Source: Prescottella defluvii
GTDB lineage: Bacteria > Actinomycetota > Actinomycetes > Mycobacteriales > Mycobacteriaceae
Reading direction: 5' to 3'
NCBI RefSeq assembly: GCF_000738775.1
Contig: NZ_JPOC01000028.1
Location: 62,001-126,000 of the forward strand
DNA length: 64,000 bases
Shown: in pieces, positions 32,978 to 42,422 of the stretch
How the letters are laid out: every line of letters begins with the position of its first letter
How positions within the stretch are numbered: the first letter of the stretch is position 1
Translations under genes and position numbers: made by a program
The notes under the pieces: model-generated
Databases searched by the model: none
The model's input: only the letters and a program-made list of their open reading frames with translations
Told to the model about the DNA's origin: nothing

Positions 32978-35215
32978 GTGACCTCCATGGATGGCATTGC
33001 TTCAACTATTGACCGTAGTGGTCTGCGATTCACTCTACTTCTCCTGCCCCGTTGCTGCGCTGGTCGTCTCGTGGCTCAGCGGTTCATACTATGCATTGAG
33101 AGCATATCTCTTAAGGATTCACATCCCGGTGGACTTTCCTTGAAAGTTTGCTCACCTCACGGATATGTTTGGCCCGACTTGTTTCTGGAAAATAATTCCG
33201 ATATCGGCTCGGCCCTTCTGATTCAGGCACCAGGCGCAATGGGCAAGTCCATGGCCGCTCAAGCTATCGCAGCCCAAGCAGGATGCGCCTACGCCGACCT
33301 TTCAACCGTAAAAGTTGGAGACAATAGTCTCACTGGAATGATCTTTAAATCCCTCGATGTCGACCAGGGCGCAAGTTTCATGACTCGACTGAAGAACGGC
33401 GAAGGGAGCCTTCTTCTCGACAGTCTCGACGAAGCCGCCCTCGCTGCCGGACAGTCGCACTTTTGGGCGTTCCTCGACGACGTGGCGGGCCTACTTGTCA
33501 ATTCCACCCCAAATCGGCAACTCGTAATACTAGGCCGACCCGAATCCATCCAATCCGCAGAAATGGTATTGCGCGACAAGGGAGTATCAGTTGAGGTCGC
33601 CGAACTCTCTCCACTATCATCAATCCAGGTCGCCGAGCTGACTGGCAATGTGCTCGATGCCAATGCGACCGAAAATCAAAGGTACACGATACACCGAACG
33701 CACCCCGAGCCATTCAATGATCTCCGCGACCACGTATATCAAGATATGGCGATCGCGCTCGATCACAAAAACAGCGAGTCTTTCGAATGGAGCTCCGTCG
33801 AGTCATTCTTGGGATATCCGCCGGTAGTGGAAGCAATTGCGAAGCGACTTGAGGTCGAGAATCCGAGGAGCGAGCTTTCGCGCATAAGGTCCACCAGTTA
33901 CACTGCCCGTGCACAGGCCGACAGAGGACGCCTGCTACTTGACGTCACTGAGGTCATACTGGATCGAGAGTCACAGAAAGTACGAACACAACTTCAGAAA
34001 ATACTTTCTGTCGATGATGCAACCGCCTCACTTCTATACATCAGAGAGGAGCAAATTGTAAGAATACTCTCCCTGTTGTTGCCTGAATCCCTCGATGTTC
34101 ATGCCCCGGCATTCCTGCCCCCTGCAATGCGTGCAAAGTACGAGGAGCGTGTAGCATACTTCGTGCCCGAACACCCATTCTTGTATGGAAATAGGTTTGC
34201 CAATCAAGTATTCGCAGACTACCTTCGGGCATACGTTTCGATCGCTGACAGCATACAGGCGCACGGCGCAAATCGCGAGAAGCTTCTTTCCGCGTGCGCT
34301 CGCCCTGGTCCGTTCTTCGTGTACTTTTGCCACGCGCTGGCGGGCCAAGACGCGGGGAATTATGCAGTCACCGAAGCAATTGTGGATGACCTGGTAAAGT
34401 CCTTCACTTCCGGGAGCCGTGGAAACACCCAATTCAATCTCGTCGAAGATCGAAATAGTCGTCTTCGGTTGTGGCTTAGAGACGAGCTTGGCGACTCCGC
34501 CGAGGGCACCACCGTCGAATTCACGATCGATCCGGGATCCGGAGTCATCGAGCTTTCATCGCCAATTTCTCGCTGCTGGATTGTGACCACCAACTTTAGC
34601 TTTGTTCTACATGGAAGCACCAACAGCCTCGAGCTTGGACCAGACTGCAACATCTTGTGCGATTCGCTTGAGATCCGGGCAAGTGATATCAACGTCTTCG
34701 GCCGGGTCGATCGATCCGTAGGATCAGACACACTTCTGATGGCGCACGATTTCGTCGGACAAAAATCCCAGCGGGTGGTGGTCGACTCTTCCGCATCACT
34801 GGTAATCAATTGGCCGGACCCTTGGCATCCTTGGCAATCCCACTACCACGCCATAAGAAGCGAGCTATCAGTACCTCCGCATATAGCCCGCGAGACCCTG
34901 ATTGGCCTTCGGAAAATTCTCTTGTCGTTCAATAAATCATCAACAAAGGCCGAGCCTAGTCAGCATCGCGACCTCGTCGACAACATCATTGTCGGTAGCA
35001 GTGAAACCTTCAAGGTAATCCTGCAATCGATGCTTCACATCGGCGCTGTGATCCTGGATGGAAAGATGTATCGACTACAGACGTCAGTTCTTGCTCCGCT
35101 GGGCGTCAACTACGCCGCGTTACGGAGTGGAGAATGGACATCTTCACTAAAGGGCCTGATGGACAAAGTCCTAGCCTCGGAGACAATGCAGTCCTATGTC
35201 GAAAGTGAAAAGTAG
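32978..35215 (+). CDS. STAND/NACHT-like P-loop ATPase, accessory gene
   Basis: 745 aa from GTG 32978. Walker A APGAMGKS (about residues 84-91), Walker B LLLDSLDEA (about 145-153) and a sensor-like LVILGRPESIQ follow the pattern of STAND/NACHT NTPases; the rest, about 400 residues, is helical then beta-rich and unrecognised. The DNA is visibly much lower in G+C than the backbone. The first ~45 residues look atypical and no ribosome-binding site precedes the GTG, so the true start may be further in or the 5' end truncated. Defence or signalling ATPase is inferred from fold and island context. Confidence 0.75.
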   Translation: MTSMDGIASTIDRSGLRFTLLLLPRCCAGRLVAQRFILCIESISLKDSHPGGLSLKVCSPHGYVWPDLFLENNSDIGSALLIQAPGAMGKSMAAQAIAAQAGCAYADLSTVKVGDNSLTGMIFKSLDVDQGASFMTRLKNGEGSLLLDSLDEAALAAGQSHFWAFLDDVAGLLVNSTPNRQLVILGRPESIQSAEMVLRDKGVSVEVAELSPLSSIQVAELTGNVLDANATENQRYTIHRTHPEPFNDLRDHVYQDMAIALDHKNSESFEWSSVESFLGYPPVVEAIAKRLEVENPRSELSRIRSTSYTARAQADRGRLLLDVTEVILDRESQKVRTQLQKILSVDDATASLLYIREEQIVRILSLLLPESLDVHAPAFLPPAMRAKYEERVAYFVPEHPFLYGNRFANQVFADYLRAYVSIADSIQAHGANREKLLSACARPGPFFVYFCHALAGQDAGNYAVTEAIVDDLVKSFTSGSRGNTQFNLVEDRNSRLRLWLRDELGDSAEGTTVEFTIDPGSGVIELSSPISRCWIVTTNFSFVLHGSTNSLELGPDCNILCDSLEIRASDINVFGRVDRSVGSDTLLMAHDFVGQKSQRVVVDSSASLVINWPDPWHPWQSHYHAIRSELSVPPHIARETLIGLRKILLSFNKSSTKAEPSQHRDLVDNIIVGSSETFKVILQSMLHIGAVILDGKMYRLQTSVLAPLGVNYAALRSGEWTSSLKGLMDKVLASETMQSYVESEK

Positions 35216-35368
35216 AACAGGCGCGCAGACGTTCCGGTCATCTGGCGAAGAATCCGTTGCGAGGTCCGCAAATATCGATCAATCGCAGATCTCCAGGGGC
35301 TCACCCCAAGGCGCCCTGCTCATTCGGCAATAATGCGGTAGGCGGCGGCCCACTGATCTAAAGGAAGC

Positions 35369-35426
35369 GGACGGGACTTCCGGGAGAAGGATGCAGTCGA
35401 TACTTCTATTCCCGGAAGACCCGTCC
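35369..35426. repeat. Long inverted repeat (17-nt arms)
   Basis: GGACGGGACTTCCGGGA at 35369-35385 and TCCCGGAAGACCCGTCC at 35410-35426 pair at 16 of 17 positions, with a further AGAAG/CTTCT inside. The stretch 35216-35582 has no gene I can support; a minus-strand frame ending RPLPLDQWAAAYRIIAE may be the tail of a lost transposase. The hairpin could be an insertion-sequence end or terminator. Confidence 0.65.
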
Positions 35427-35582
35427 ATGCTGGTCTTGCATCACACGCGGGTCCAGCTGTACTGCCCAGGCAGGTTGGTTGAGAGATTGCGACGACACGC
35501 TGTAGCTGGTCGTTTAACAGCGAAAGTCTCCTGTCGTGAAGTGGAAGTTGCTGAGACAACCACAGTCCGACAGGAGACCTTC

Positions 35583-36567
35583 GTGGTCCACGCTGACGCA
35601 CCCCTGACTCCGAAGGGCAGGCGACTGCTGAAGCAGCGCATCGTCGACGACGGCTGGCCGATCGTGCGGGCACGCCGAGCATTTCAACGTCTCCTGGCCA
35701 CCGCCAAAGGATGGGCCGTGCGATACGTGGAGAAGGGGCAGGATGGGATGCATGACCGTTCCAGCCGCCCGCACCACACACCGGAACCCACCAAACGCAA
35801 GATCGTCGACCTGCGCTGGCGCAAACGTCTCACCGCAGGCGATCGGGTCACGGCTGAATATGCTGGCCAGGGCCGTGCACGCCGTGTTGGTGCGGTGGCG
35901 ACTGAATCGGCTCTCGCAAATCGACATCAGCGCCGACGAGGTGATCCGCCGCTACGAACACCTTCATTCCGGGGTCGATAATCCACGTCGATGTGAAGAA
36001 GCTCGACAATGTCTCTGATGGTAGCGGCTGGCGGTTCGTCTGCCGGGCCAAGGGCCGCAAGCGCCGGCAGGACACCCCGGCACTAAGCGCAGCAAGTACC
36101 GCAACGAACTACTCGGTCAAGCATTCGTGCACACCGCCATCGACGACCATTCCCGCGTCGCCTACGCCGAGATCCTTGGGTGACGAATACGCCGTCACCG
36201 CCGCCGGGCTACTCCGTCGTGCGGTCGGCAGGTTCGCCGCCCGTTGTGTCACCGTCGAACGCGTCCTGTCCGACAACGGTGGCTGCTACCGCTCTAAACT
36301 GTGGAATCAGACCTGCGCCGAACGGGGCATCAAAGCCAGGTACACCCGCTCCTATCGACAGCAAACCAATGGCAAGATCGAACGCTTCCACCGCACCATG
36401 GCTGCCCAGTGGGCACTCGCCCGGCACTACCAGTCCGAACAAGCCTGACGATCAGCGTTGCCGGGGTGGTTGCACACCTACAATCACCACCGGCAACACT
36501 CCGCCATCGGCAGGATCGTTCTCTTCAGCCGCTTGACCAACGTCCCTGGGCAGTGCATCAGTCATGA
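35583..36567 (+). pseudogene. Degenerate IS481-family transposase
   Basis: The IS481 transposase is readable only by switching frames. Pieces in order: VHADAPLTPKGRRLLKQRIV with MHDRSSRPHH (frame 1); AVHAVLVRWRLNRLSQID with EVIRRYEHLH (frame 2); HVDVKKLDNVSDGSGWRFV (frame 3); FVHTAIDDHSRVAYAEI (another frame); VERVLSDNGG, RSYRQQTNGKIERFHRTMA; and after a stop at 36448, GWLHTYNHHRQHSAIGR. The catalytic DDE residues are separated by at least four frameshifts (near 35840, 35960, 36085 and 36180). Not functional. Confidence 0.85.
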
Positions 36568-36579
36568 GTCCTGTGGTTT

Positions 36580-37213
36580 ATCGATGAGTGGCGTAGGGAC
36601 CCTTATCCTCACACCGCAGGACTCATCTACATCGTGGGCCTCCACCAAAAAAAGGCCCTCGCATCGCGTCAACGGATACACGGTCGACCTGGAGACCTGC
36701 AGAACGGTATTCCGCAGGTGTACCGCCATCTTCCGGCGCCCGTATAGCCCCTCCGCATGCCGATCGTGCTGAGCGTTCGTGACATGTGCATCAGTGCCGG
36801 CGCGACCCGATGGGTCGTGCGGACTTCCAGTTCCAATACTTGTGTGGGGCGAACTTGACGCTGCGGTCGGTGAGCATGGCACAGATCGGCTAAACGTGGC
36901 GCCCTGAGGTACGCATCTGGTCGATGAACTGGCAGATCAGCGGTGGCGAGGTGGGGGTACCTCCGCTTGCAGGGACGCGCCCCATCGCGAAGAAAATCGA
37001 GGCCGCATTCAGGATCTCGTTGGCGTCTTTGAGGTCTCGAATCCCACGCTTGAGTTCTGGGAATCTCCTCGGACCTACAACCAGATCGTCGATACGTCGG
37101 CCGGATACACCGTATGACGCCCGTCGTGCTTGGCGGGTGCGAGCCCACCGTACTCGCCAGTTGCGGTTGTCGAGGTTCCTGAAGCCGAACGCCAGGCGGC
37201 TACGCCCCTGCAA
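36580..37213 (-). pseudogene. Degenerate IS3-family transposase (orfA/orfB remnants)
   Basis: On the minus strand, ELKRGIRDLKDANEILNAAS followed by IFFA is the end of an IS3 OrfA; downstream fragments in shifted frames include RYPHLATADLPVHR, AEGLYGRRKMAVHLRNTVLQ and RSTVYPLTRCEGL, matching the start of OrfB. The C-terminal DDE region is absent. Several frameshifts and truncation by the neighbouring IS481 remnant. The 57 bp from 37214 to 37270 hold nothing recognisable. Confidence 0.75.
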
Positions 37214-37270
37214 ACTTGGCAGAGCGAGCAGTCCGTCTTGTGTGAACCGTCCCGGCGTGACGCCGGTGGT

Positions 37271-38125
37271 CTACCCGGGCCACCCGATCTCGCGACAAAG
37301 CATGGTTACCTTGTGCCCAAGATAGGGAGCGAGTGCAGGGATCCCCGGCTGGGCGACTCCCGCGGGGACGTCGACGCGAAATGACTCCCATCGACCGTAT
37401 TCACCGTGGTCGGACGGAGCCTGTGATTCGAGCCAAACCCGAGGTATCGATGCGACAGCACGTGGCTTCAGGTCATCCGTAAGCCGAACTGCAACAAGGC
37501 TCCAGGCTGGGTCACGGAGCATCGTCTCGTACTCATTGCGTGACAGGAAGACAGACAGTCGACCGCGGCGCGTGGTGCTCTTGACCTCCAGGTGCGCCGA
37601 AAAATCCTGACATTCAACTGAAATGTCGTAGCCGAAGCCATCCGACCAGGCTGCTACGTGCTCGACCTGAAAGTGCTCATACTGGTGCAGAAGATCGACA
37701 AGAGCGAGCTCCCCTGCCAAACCCACCCGCGCTCTCGCCGCCGTATCAACTTTGCCCCATACCGCCCCGACTTGGGCATGCGCATCCACCGTGTCGAGCC
37801 CGAGGATTGCTGCAGCTCCGAGCAGATCCTCGGGCAACTCGTCAGGAGACCGCACCAGCACGTCAGCATCGGGCAGCCAGGGCGCGCCGGAGTGCGCGAC
37901 CACGGCCTGGAAGAGCCTATGACGCATAGGAATTTGGCTTGCCGTGCTCGCAAGGAGACCGACTTGATCGAGCCAAAGATACGCGGCGTCGTACTGGGTC
38001 GGCGTGATGTCGCTGAAGTCGGGATGTGTGACGAAGATCGATCGACTACGGGCAGCACCAGACACAGGCAGCCGCTCCAACCACCGGACCGCTGCGCGCA
38101 GGACTGGTTTAGGCGGAACCGGCAT
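37271..38125 (-). CDS. DUF3883-domain protein, probable PD-(D/E)XK nuclease-like component
   Basis: 284 aa. The C-terminal half shows GYDISVECQDFSAHLEVKST (about residues 162-183): an Asp about 15 residues before E-V-K, the pattern of the DUF3883 (NOV C-terminal) domain related to restriction endonuclease folds. The N-terminal half (residues 1-130) is helical, perhaps wHTH-like. Its start lies inside the 3' end of the helicase gene (17-bp overlap), third gene of a minus-strand operon. Expected to be the cleavage or DNA-sensing component; inference. Confidence 0.78.
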   Translation of the reverse strand: MPVPPKPVLRAAVRWLERLPVSGAARSRSIFVTHPDFSDITPTQYDAAYLWLDQVGLLASTASQIPMRHRLFQAVVAHSGAPWLPDADVLVRSPDELPEDLLGAAAILGLDTVDAHAQVGAVWGKVDTAARARVGLAGELALVDLLHQYEHFQVEHVAAWSDGFGYDISVECQDFSAHLEVKSTTRRGRLSVFLSRNEYETMLRDPAWSLVAVRLTDDLKPRAVASIPRVWLESQAPSDHGEYGRWESFRVDVPAGVAQPGIPALAPYLGHKVTMLCREIGWPG

Positions 38126-39968
38126 TGAGGTGTCCGATCAGTGCCTGCAGATCACCTTGGTCCAGTCCGCCACCGATTGCAGGCTCCTCATCGAGGTCAG
38201 CAAGTTCCTGAACTGTGGGATCGTCCAGGATTTTGCCCATGAAGTGCAGTTTGTCGGCGAGCCGCTCGGCAACTACCTCGTCGATCGTTCCTTCGGAAAC
38301 CAGAACCGTCACCGTTGTCTCGGTATCAGGCGCCAGTCCTAGTCGATGGATCCGGTCCAAGCTCTGTAGGAAGCGGCCGGCCGCGAAATCGCGATCCACG
38401 TAAACGGCGTCGTGGCAATGGTGGTGGAGACTGATGCCCTCACCCAAGGTCGCGGGGTTGGACAGCAGCACCATGCATGCCGGGTCGTTCCGAAAACGAT
38501 CGATCTGATCCTCGCGATCCTTCGTCCCGCCGTGCACCACTGCCGGCGAGAACTTGCTGAGAAGGCGTTCGAGTGTCATGAGGCTTCGAACGAAGGTAGA
38601 CCACACCAGGGTCTTCCGACCGGAAGCCGCGTTCGCCGCAACGATTGCCAGAACTTCCTGGTACTTCGGTGACATCTCGTAGCTCGGGAGATCCCGCATG
38701 AGCTCGAACAATGCAGTGCCCTGAGGGACTGCGAGTGGCGCCACTTGATACGCGAGCGGTTCGTATGGTGTCGTGCCAACGGCGAGTAGTGCCGGGCTGG
38801 TTGCAGCCATCAGCATGTAAACGATGATCTTGCCAAGCGCTTGGAAGTCCTCTTCGTGCGTAGCGGCACGGGCCGATAGGCGACCGACCAGCGCGTCGTA
38901 GACCTCCTTGTGCAACGGCGGCAACGGCACCGGCCGGATCTGCGGGGTGACCGGAGGGAGACCCAGCTCGTTCTTCGTCGTTCGAGTGAACAACGGCCGA
39001 AGCACCTGGCTTGCCTTCATGAGGTCCCCGCCCGCCACTGCCTGCGTCACTGTCCGGCGACCGTGCCCGGGCCATACGAAGCCGAAGAGGTTCTCGAGAT
39101 CCTTCGCACCGTTCGGCGCTGGGGTGCCAGTGAGGATCAGCCGGTGCCGGACACGCGTCCCCAGCGCCAAACACGCTGATCCATAAGTTCCTTCGGCTCC
39201 AAGCTTCATGCGATGCGCCTCATCCAGTAGCAACATCGACGGCCGTGTGGCCAGCCATTCACCTAGTTCGTTCAGTGAACCACTCAGCCGTTCGTAGTTG
39301 ACGATGAGAACCTCGGCTGCCGGGTCGTTGTCCTTTCCGAAGACCTCCATCCGGAGTGGAGTGTCGAAGCAAACTGTGTTCTCGTATTGCCACGACTCGT
39401 AGCACGACTTCGGCCCGACGATGAGCAGCCGCTCGATCCCGCTGGCCTGTCGTTGTGCTTGAAAAACCGCCAGGCCCACCCGCGTCTTACCTGCACCCGG
39501 CACAGAGAAATTGGCACCGTGCCGCAACGACAGCAGCTTCGCGATGTCACGCCGCTGGAATGAGGTCAGGCTCCCCGTCCAGGAACTGCCAAGCAGGCTT
39601 TCTATCGCATCGGGATCCACCTCGGCAGCCGTATCCGTCGACGCATCAAGGTGCCGGGACACCGTCTGTGCATCCGCGACCGAGTCCGTGGCCAACGACG
39701 CGAGGTGCGGATCCCACACCACGCTGTCGGCCGATGGCCAGCTCGTCAACGCCACAAGGTTAGTGAGCAGCTCGTCGATCTCTACGTCAATCGAAGCGGA
39801 CGATCGTTGAATGCCCGTGCGGAATCGTGCCGCCAGTCGACGTAGATCGTGTTCGAACCCGGCTCCGGCACTCAATCGCGCCGTTGTGACACTGTTCCCG
39901 AATCCGATCTCCAGGCTCGGCTGGCCGACTACTGTCACGCCCTCTCCACGGTGGATTCGATGAGCCAT
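38109..39968 (-). CDS. SNF2/DEAH-box helicase of defence cluster
   Basis: 619 aa, shorter than chromatin-type SNF2 proteins. Motifs: SVPGAGKTRVGLAVF (Walker A, near 154), LLLDEAHRMKLG (DEAH, near 247), LILTGTPAPNGAKDLENLFG, then the C-terminal lobe with TLVWSTFVRSL, VVHGGTKDREDQI, NPATLGEGISLHHHCHDAVY and the RIHRLG motif. The N-terminal 120 residues are specific to this protein. It overlaps ParB-like by 34 bp and the DUF3883 gene by 17 bp, so the three are one transcription and probably one functional unit. Confidence 0.88.
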   Translation of the reverse strand: MAHRIHRGEGVTVVGQPSLEIGFGNSVTTARLSAGAGFEHDLRRLAARFRTGIQRSSASIDVEIDELLTNLVALTSWPSADSVVWDPHLASLATDSVADAQTVSRHLDASTDTAAEVDPDAIESLLGSSWTGSLTSFQRRDIAKLLSLRHGANFSVPGAGKTRVGLAVFQAQRQASGIERLLIVGPKSCYESWQYENTVCFDTPLRMEVFGKDNDPAAEVLIVNYERLSGSLNELGEWLATRPSMLLLDEAHRMKLGAEGTYGSACLALGTRVRHRLILTGTPAPNGAKDLENLFGFVWPGHGRRTVTQAVAGGDLMKASQVLRPLFTRTTKNELGLPPVTPQIRPVPLPPLHKEVYDALVGRLSARAATHEEDFQALGKIIVYMLMAATSPALLAVGTTPYEPLAYQVAPLAVPQGTALFELMRDLPSYEMSPKYQEVLAIVAANAASGRKTLVWSTFVRSLMTLERLLSKFSPAVVHGGTKDREDQIDRFRNDPACMVLLSNPATLGEGISLHHHCHDAVYVDRDFAAGRFLQSLDRIHRLGLAPDTETTVTVLVSEGTIDEVVAERLADKLHFMGKILDDPTVQELADLDEEPAIGGGLDQGDLQALIGHLNAGSA

Positions 39969-41347
39969 GCCACTCCGTCGCCCGGCTCATCGAATGCCCG
40001 ACCGGCAAGCTTGGCCAGGCGCCGGAGGCTATCGCGGAGCGTGATTAGGGCATCATCGAATGCCTCGTCATCGAGGACGCGCTTGGACCTCGCTTCCGCA
40101 AACTCGCTGGCGCACTGAGTTACATGCTCAGCGGCGTCGGTGAGCCGCTCGGGCACCGCGACCTTCCGCTTCTGCAGCTGGGCGTTCTGCCCAGCGAGCT
40201 TGACCGCCGTATCGAACGTCTCACGAGCCGACTTGATGAGTCCGTCCGCCTCGGAAACGGTGCCAGGTGCAAGTTTGTCCCCCGCCTGCGCGGTTGCTTT
40301 TGCCCGGAGAAGCGCATCGGTCAGTGCACGTGTTGTCTTGACCGCCGACGTCGCATCTTGCAGCTGAACTCCCGCGAGCCCGGGAATCGCAACTGACGCA
40401 GAACTTTCGACGCTGGGCTGGAGCGTGTCGGGAAGCCGCTCACTGAGATACCGCACATGGAAGTCGGACTCGGCGAGCCGGACGGATGTCTTGGGGTAGT
40501 TGAGGAGCACCATCGCCAGACGTGATTCCTTGAGCAGTTCCGCTGCATCCGGATCAGTCTTGGCAAGCTTGGTGAAGTCGCGGTGAAGCTCGCGGAGCTT
40601 CTCTTGATGGTTCTCGAAGTCAACCAGTCGCAGCCCGACGTTGTCAGCGACACGACTCCGCTCGATCGCGTCGAGGATCAGCTGGTATACCCAGCGATCT
40701 TGAGTGAGCGTCGTGGTCTTGATGTTGAAGGCTCGCGCAATGTCGTGCTCGAGGCGCCCAGCTGCGAGCTCGTCTTCGATAGCGATGAGGCGGTTGATGT
40801 AGGAGTACTCACGCCGCTTGTCTTGCCTTAGCTGAAGAGCCAGCTCAACAGCGTTGATGTCATCACGTGAGGTATCCATCGGCAGAACACCGACGCGAAT
40901 ATCCTTGACCCCCAATTCGAGCAATGCCGCGCATCGGGTGTTTCCGTCGACCAGGATCCCATCGGGGGTAATGATCCCAGGTTCCTTCTGGCCGAAGTCC
41001 TCAAGCTCGTCGAGCAGCGTAGTGAAGTCGGGGTCGGTTTGGCTTGGATTCGAAGGCTGGCATTGCAGCAAGTGCCGCAGATAGTCCTGCGCCGTCTCAC
41101 TCCACGGCTCTTCCTCGAGGATCCGGTTCTTCACTGGATCCAGCGAGCGCTGAGCGCGGATGCGGTGAGTATCCGGGTTGAAGTACAGCATCTTCACCGG
41201 CATGACGATCACGTCGAGGTGCTTCTGCTGCCCTCGCCAGTCCACAGTAACCTTGGCACCGTTTTCGTTCAGCACCTGCTGGAGCCGCTCCACCACGAGA
41301 GAACGCGTCTTCTCCCCCTCCGGCGGAAATCCGAATTTCACAGCCAT
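39935..41347 (-). CDS. ParB/sulfiredoxin-like N-terminal domain protein
   Basis: 470 aa. The motif GILVDGNTRCAALLELGVKD (about residues 128-146) is the ParB/Srx-like nucleotide-binding signature (DGN-R). Then a helical region with an HTH-like stretch (AAGRLEHDIARAFNIKTTTL), and a long helical, coiled-coil-like C-terminus (LIKSARETFDTAVKLAGQNA). Not near a ParA gene, so not partitioning. ATG 41347 follows AGGAGG. First gene of the defence operon; may sense or modify DNA or hydrolyse CTP/ATP as a switch, inference only. Confidence 0.8.
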   Translation of the reverse strand: MAVKFGFPPEGEKTRSLVVERLQQVLNENGAKVTVDWRGQQKHLDVIVMPVKMLYFNPDTHRIRAQRSLDPVKNRILEEEPWSETAQDYLRHLLQCQPSNPSQTDPDFTTLLDELEDFGQKEPGIITPDGILVDGNTRCAALLELGVKDIRVGVLPMDTSRDDINAVELALQLRQDKRREYSYINRLIAIEDELAAGRLEHDIARAFNIKTTTLTQDRWVYQLILDAIERSRVADNVGLRLVDFENHQEKLRELHRDFTKLAKTDPDAAELLKESRLAMVLLNYPKTSVRLAESDFHVRYLSERLPDTLQPSVESSASVAIPGLAGVQLQDATSAVKTTRALTDALLRAKATAQAGDKLAPGTVSEADGLIKSARETFDTAVKLAGQNAQLQKRKVAVPERLTDAAEHVTQCASEFAEARSKRVLDDEAFDDALITLRDSLRRLAKLAGRAFDEPGDGVAWLIESTVERA

Positions 41348-41457
41348 ACCACGAGCCTCCTACCCCTACGCCACATCGACTCGTGCATCATTGCAGGGGC
41401 AATCACCCGACTGCTCAGCGACCTCAGCTGACCCCACTCCCGAAACGGAGCATCCTA

Positions 41458-42156
41458 ATGTCGATCCCTACATGGAATGGACCCGACACCAAGGGCGGCA
41501 CCATGGTGAAGGGGGCCCTCTGGCTCCTCCAGGTCGTCGGGGAGGGCAGCATCTTCACCAAAGCGGATGTGCGCGCAGCTTTTCCCGGTATCTCACAAGC
41601 CGACCGCCGAATCCGGGACCTTCGGAGTCAGTTCGGCTGGGTCATTCTGACAAACACCGAAGATGCCACGCTGCTCGCCGAACAGCAACGGTTCGTTAAA
41701 CAAGGTATTCCGGTGTGGGATCCAGTCGCTCGGCGGGCGGCCACCCCGAAATCGATCCCGTCTGGAGAACTGCAGGCGGCGATGGCGCGTGACGACTTCA
41801 TGTGCACCAGGTGCGGCATCGTCGGCGGCGAGTCGTACATCGACGACTCCAACCAAACAGCCGTGCTATCCGTCTCGCGTGTGACGACGGTCCTCGCCAA
41901 CGGACGGACCGAGACCATGCTGGTTACGGAATGCAAGCGCTGCCGTTCCGGCGCCGGAAACGACCGGGCTCCCATTCGCGTGGACGACCTCATTGCAGAC
42001 ATCAAACAGTTGGATGCCAGCGATCAGGCCAGGTTTGCAAGGTGGGTCGAACGGGGGCGCCGAGGCGCAACTGCCCTGGACCGCGCGTGGTCCGAGTATC
42101 GCCGTCTTCCCGCCGACGCACGAGAAGACGTTCAGGCGTCCCTGGGTAGCCGGTGA
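41458..42156 (+). CDS. Zinc-binding HNH-like protein of defence cluster
   Basis: 232 aa from ATG 41458 (CGGAG upstream). Residues 1-90 look like a winged-helix (FTKADVRAAFPGISQADRRI). Middle: RDDFMCTRCGIVGGESYIDD then LVTECKRCRSGAGN: two CxxC pairs as in HNH nucleases, but the His residues of the H-N-H triad are not evident. It may be a degenerate HNH, a zinc-finger, or a nuclease with a shifted active site. Divergent from the ParB-helicase-DUF3883 operon with a 110-bp shared region; same strand as the methyltransferase. Confidence 0.68.
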   Translation: MSIPTWNGPDTKGGTMVKGALWLLQVVGEGSIFTKADVRAAFPGISQADRRIRDLRSQFGWVILTNTEDATLLAEQQRFVKQGIPVWDPVARRAATPKSIPSGELQAAMARDDFMCTRCGIVGGESYIDDSNQTAVLSVSRVTTVLANGRTETMLVTECKRCRSGAGNDRAPIRVDDLIADIKQLDASDQARFARWVERGRRGATALDRAWSEYRRLPADAREDVQASLGSR

Positions 42157-42422
42157 TCACACGCCGTTTTGATGCGTACGCTGCCTCCACTGAGGTCTTC
42201 GCAGTCACCTGAGCACGGAGTAGGCACGCGGAATCAGAATTGTCACCGAGTCCACCTACACTTGCCACCCGTACCTGTCATGCCCGCTCCATACGCCGAC
42301 CGCTTGATCACTGTTGAACTTGCGTCGAGGAGACGAGCGGTGGCGCGATGAACCGTAAACCTGCACCAGGTAGAGGTCATCTGCGCCGACAGGGCGTTCA
42401 GGCGAACCAGAGGGAGAACCAC

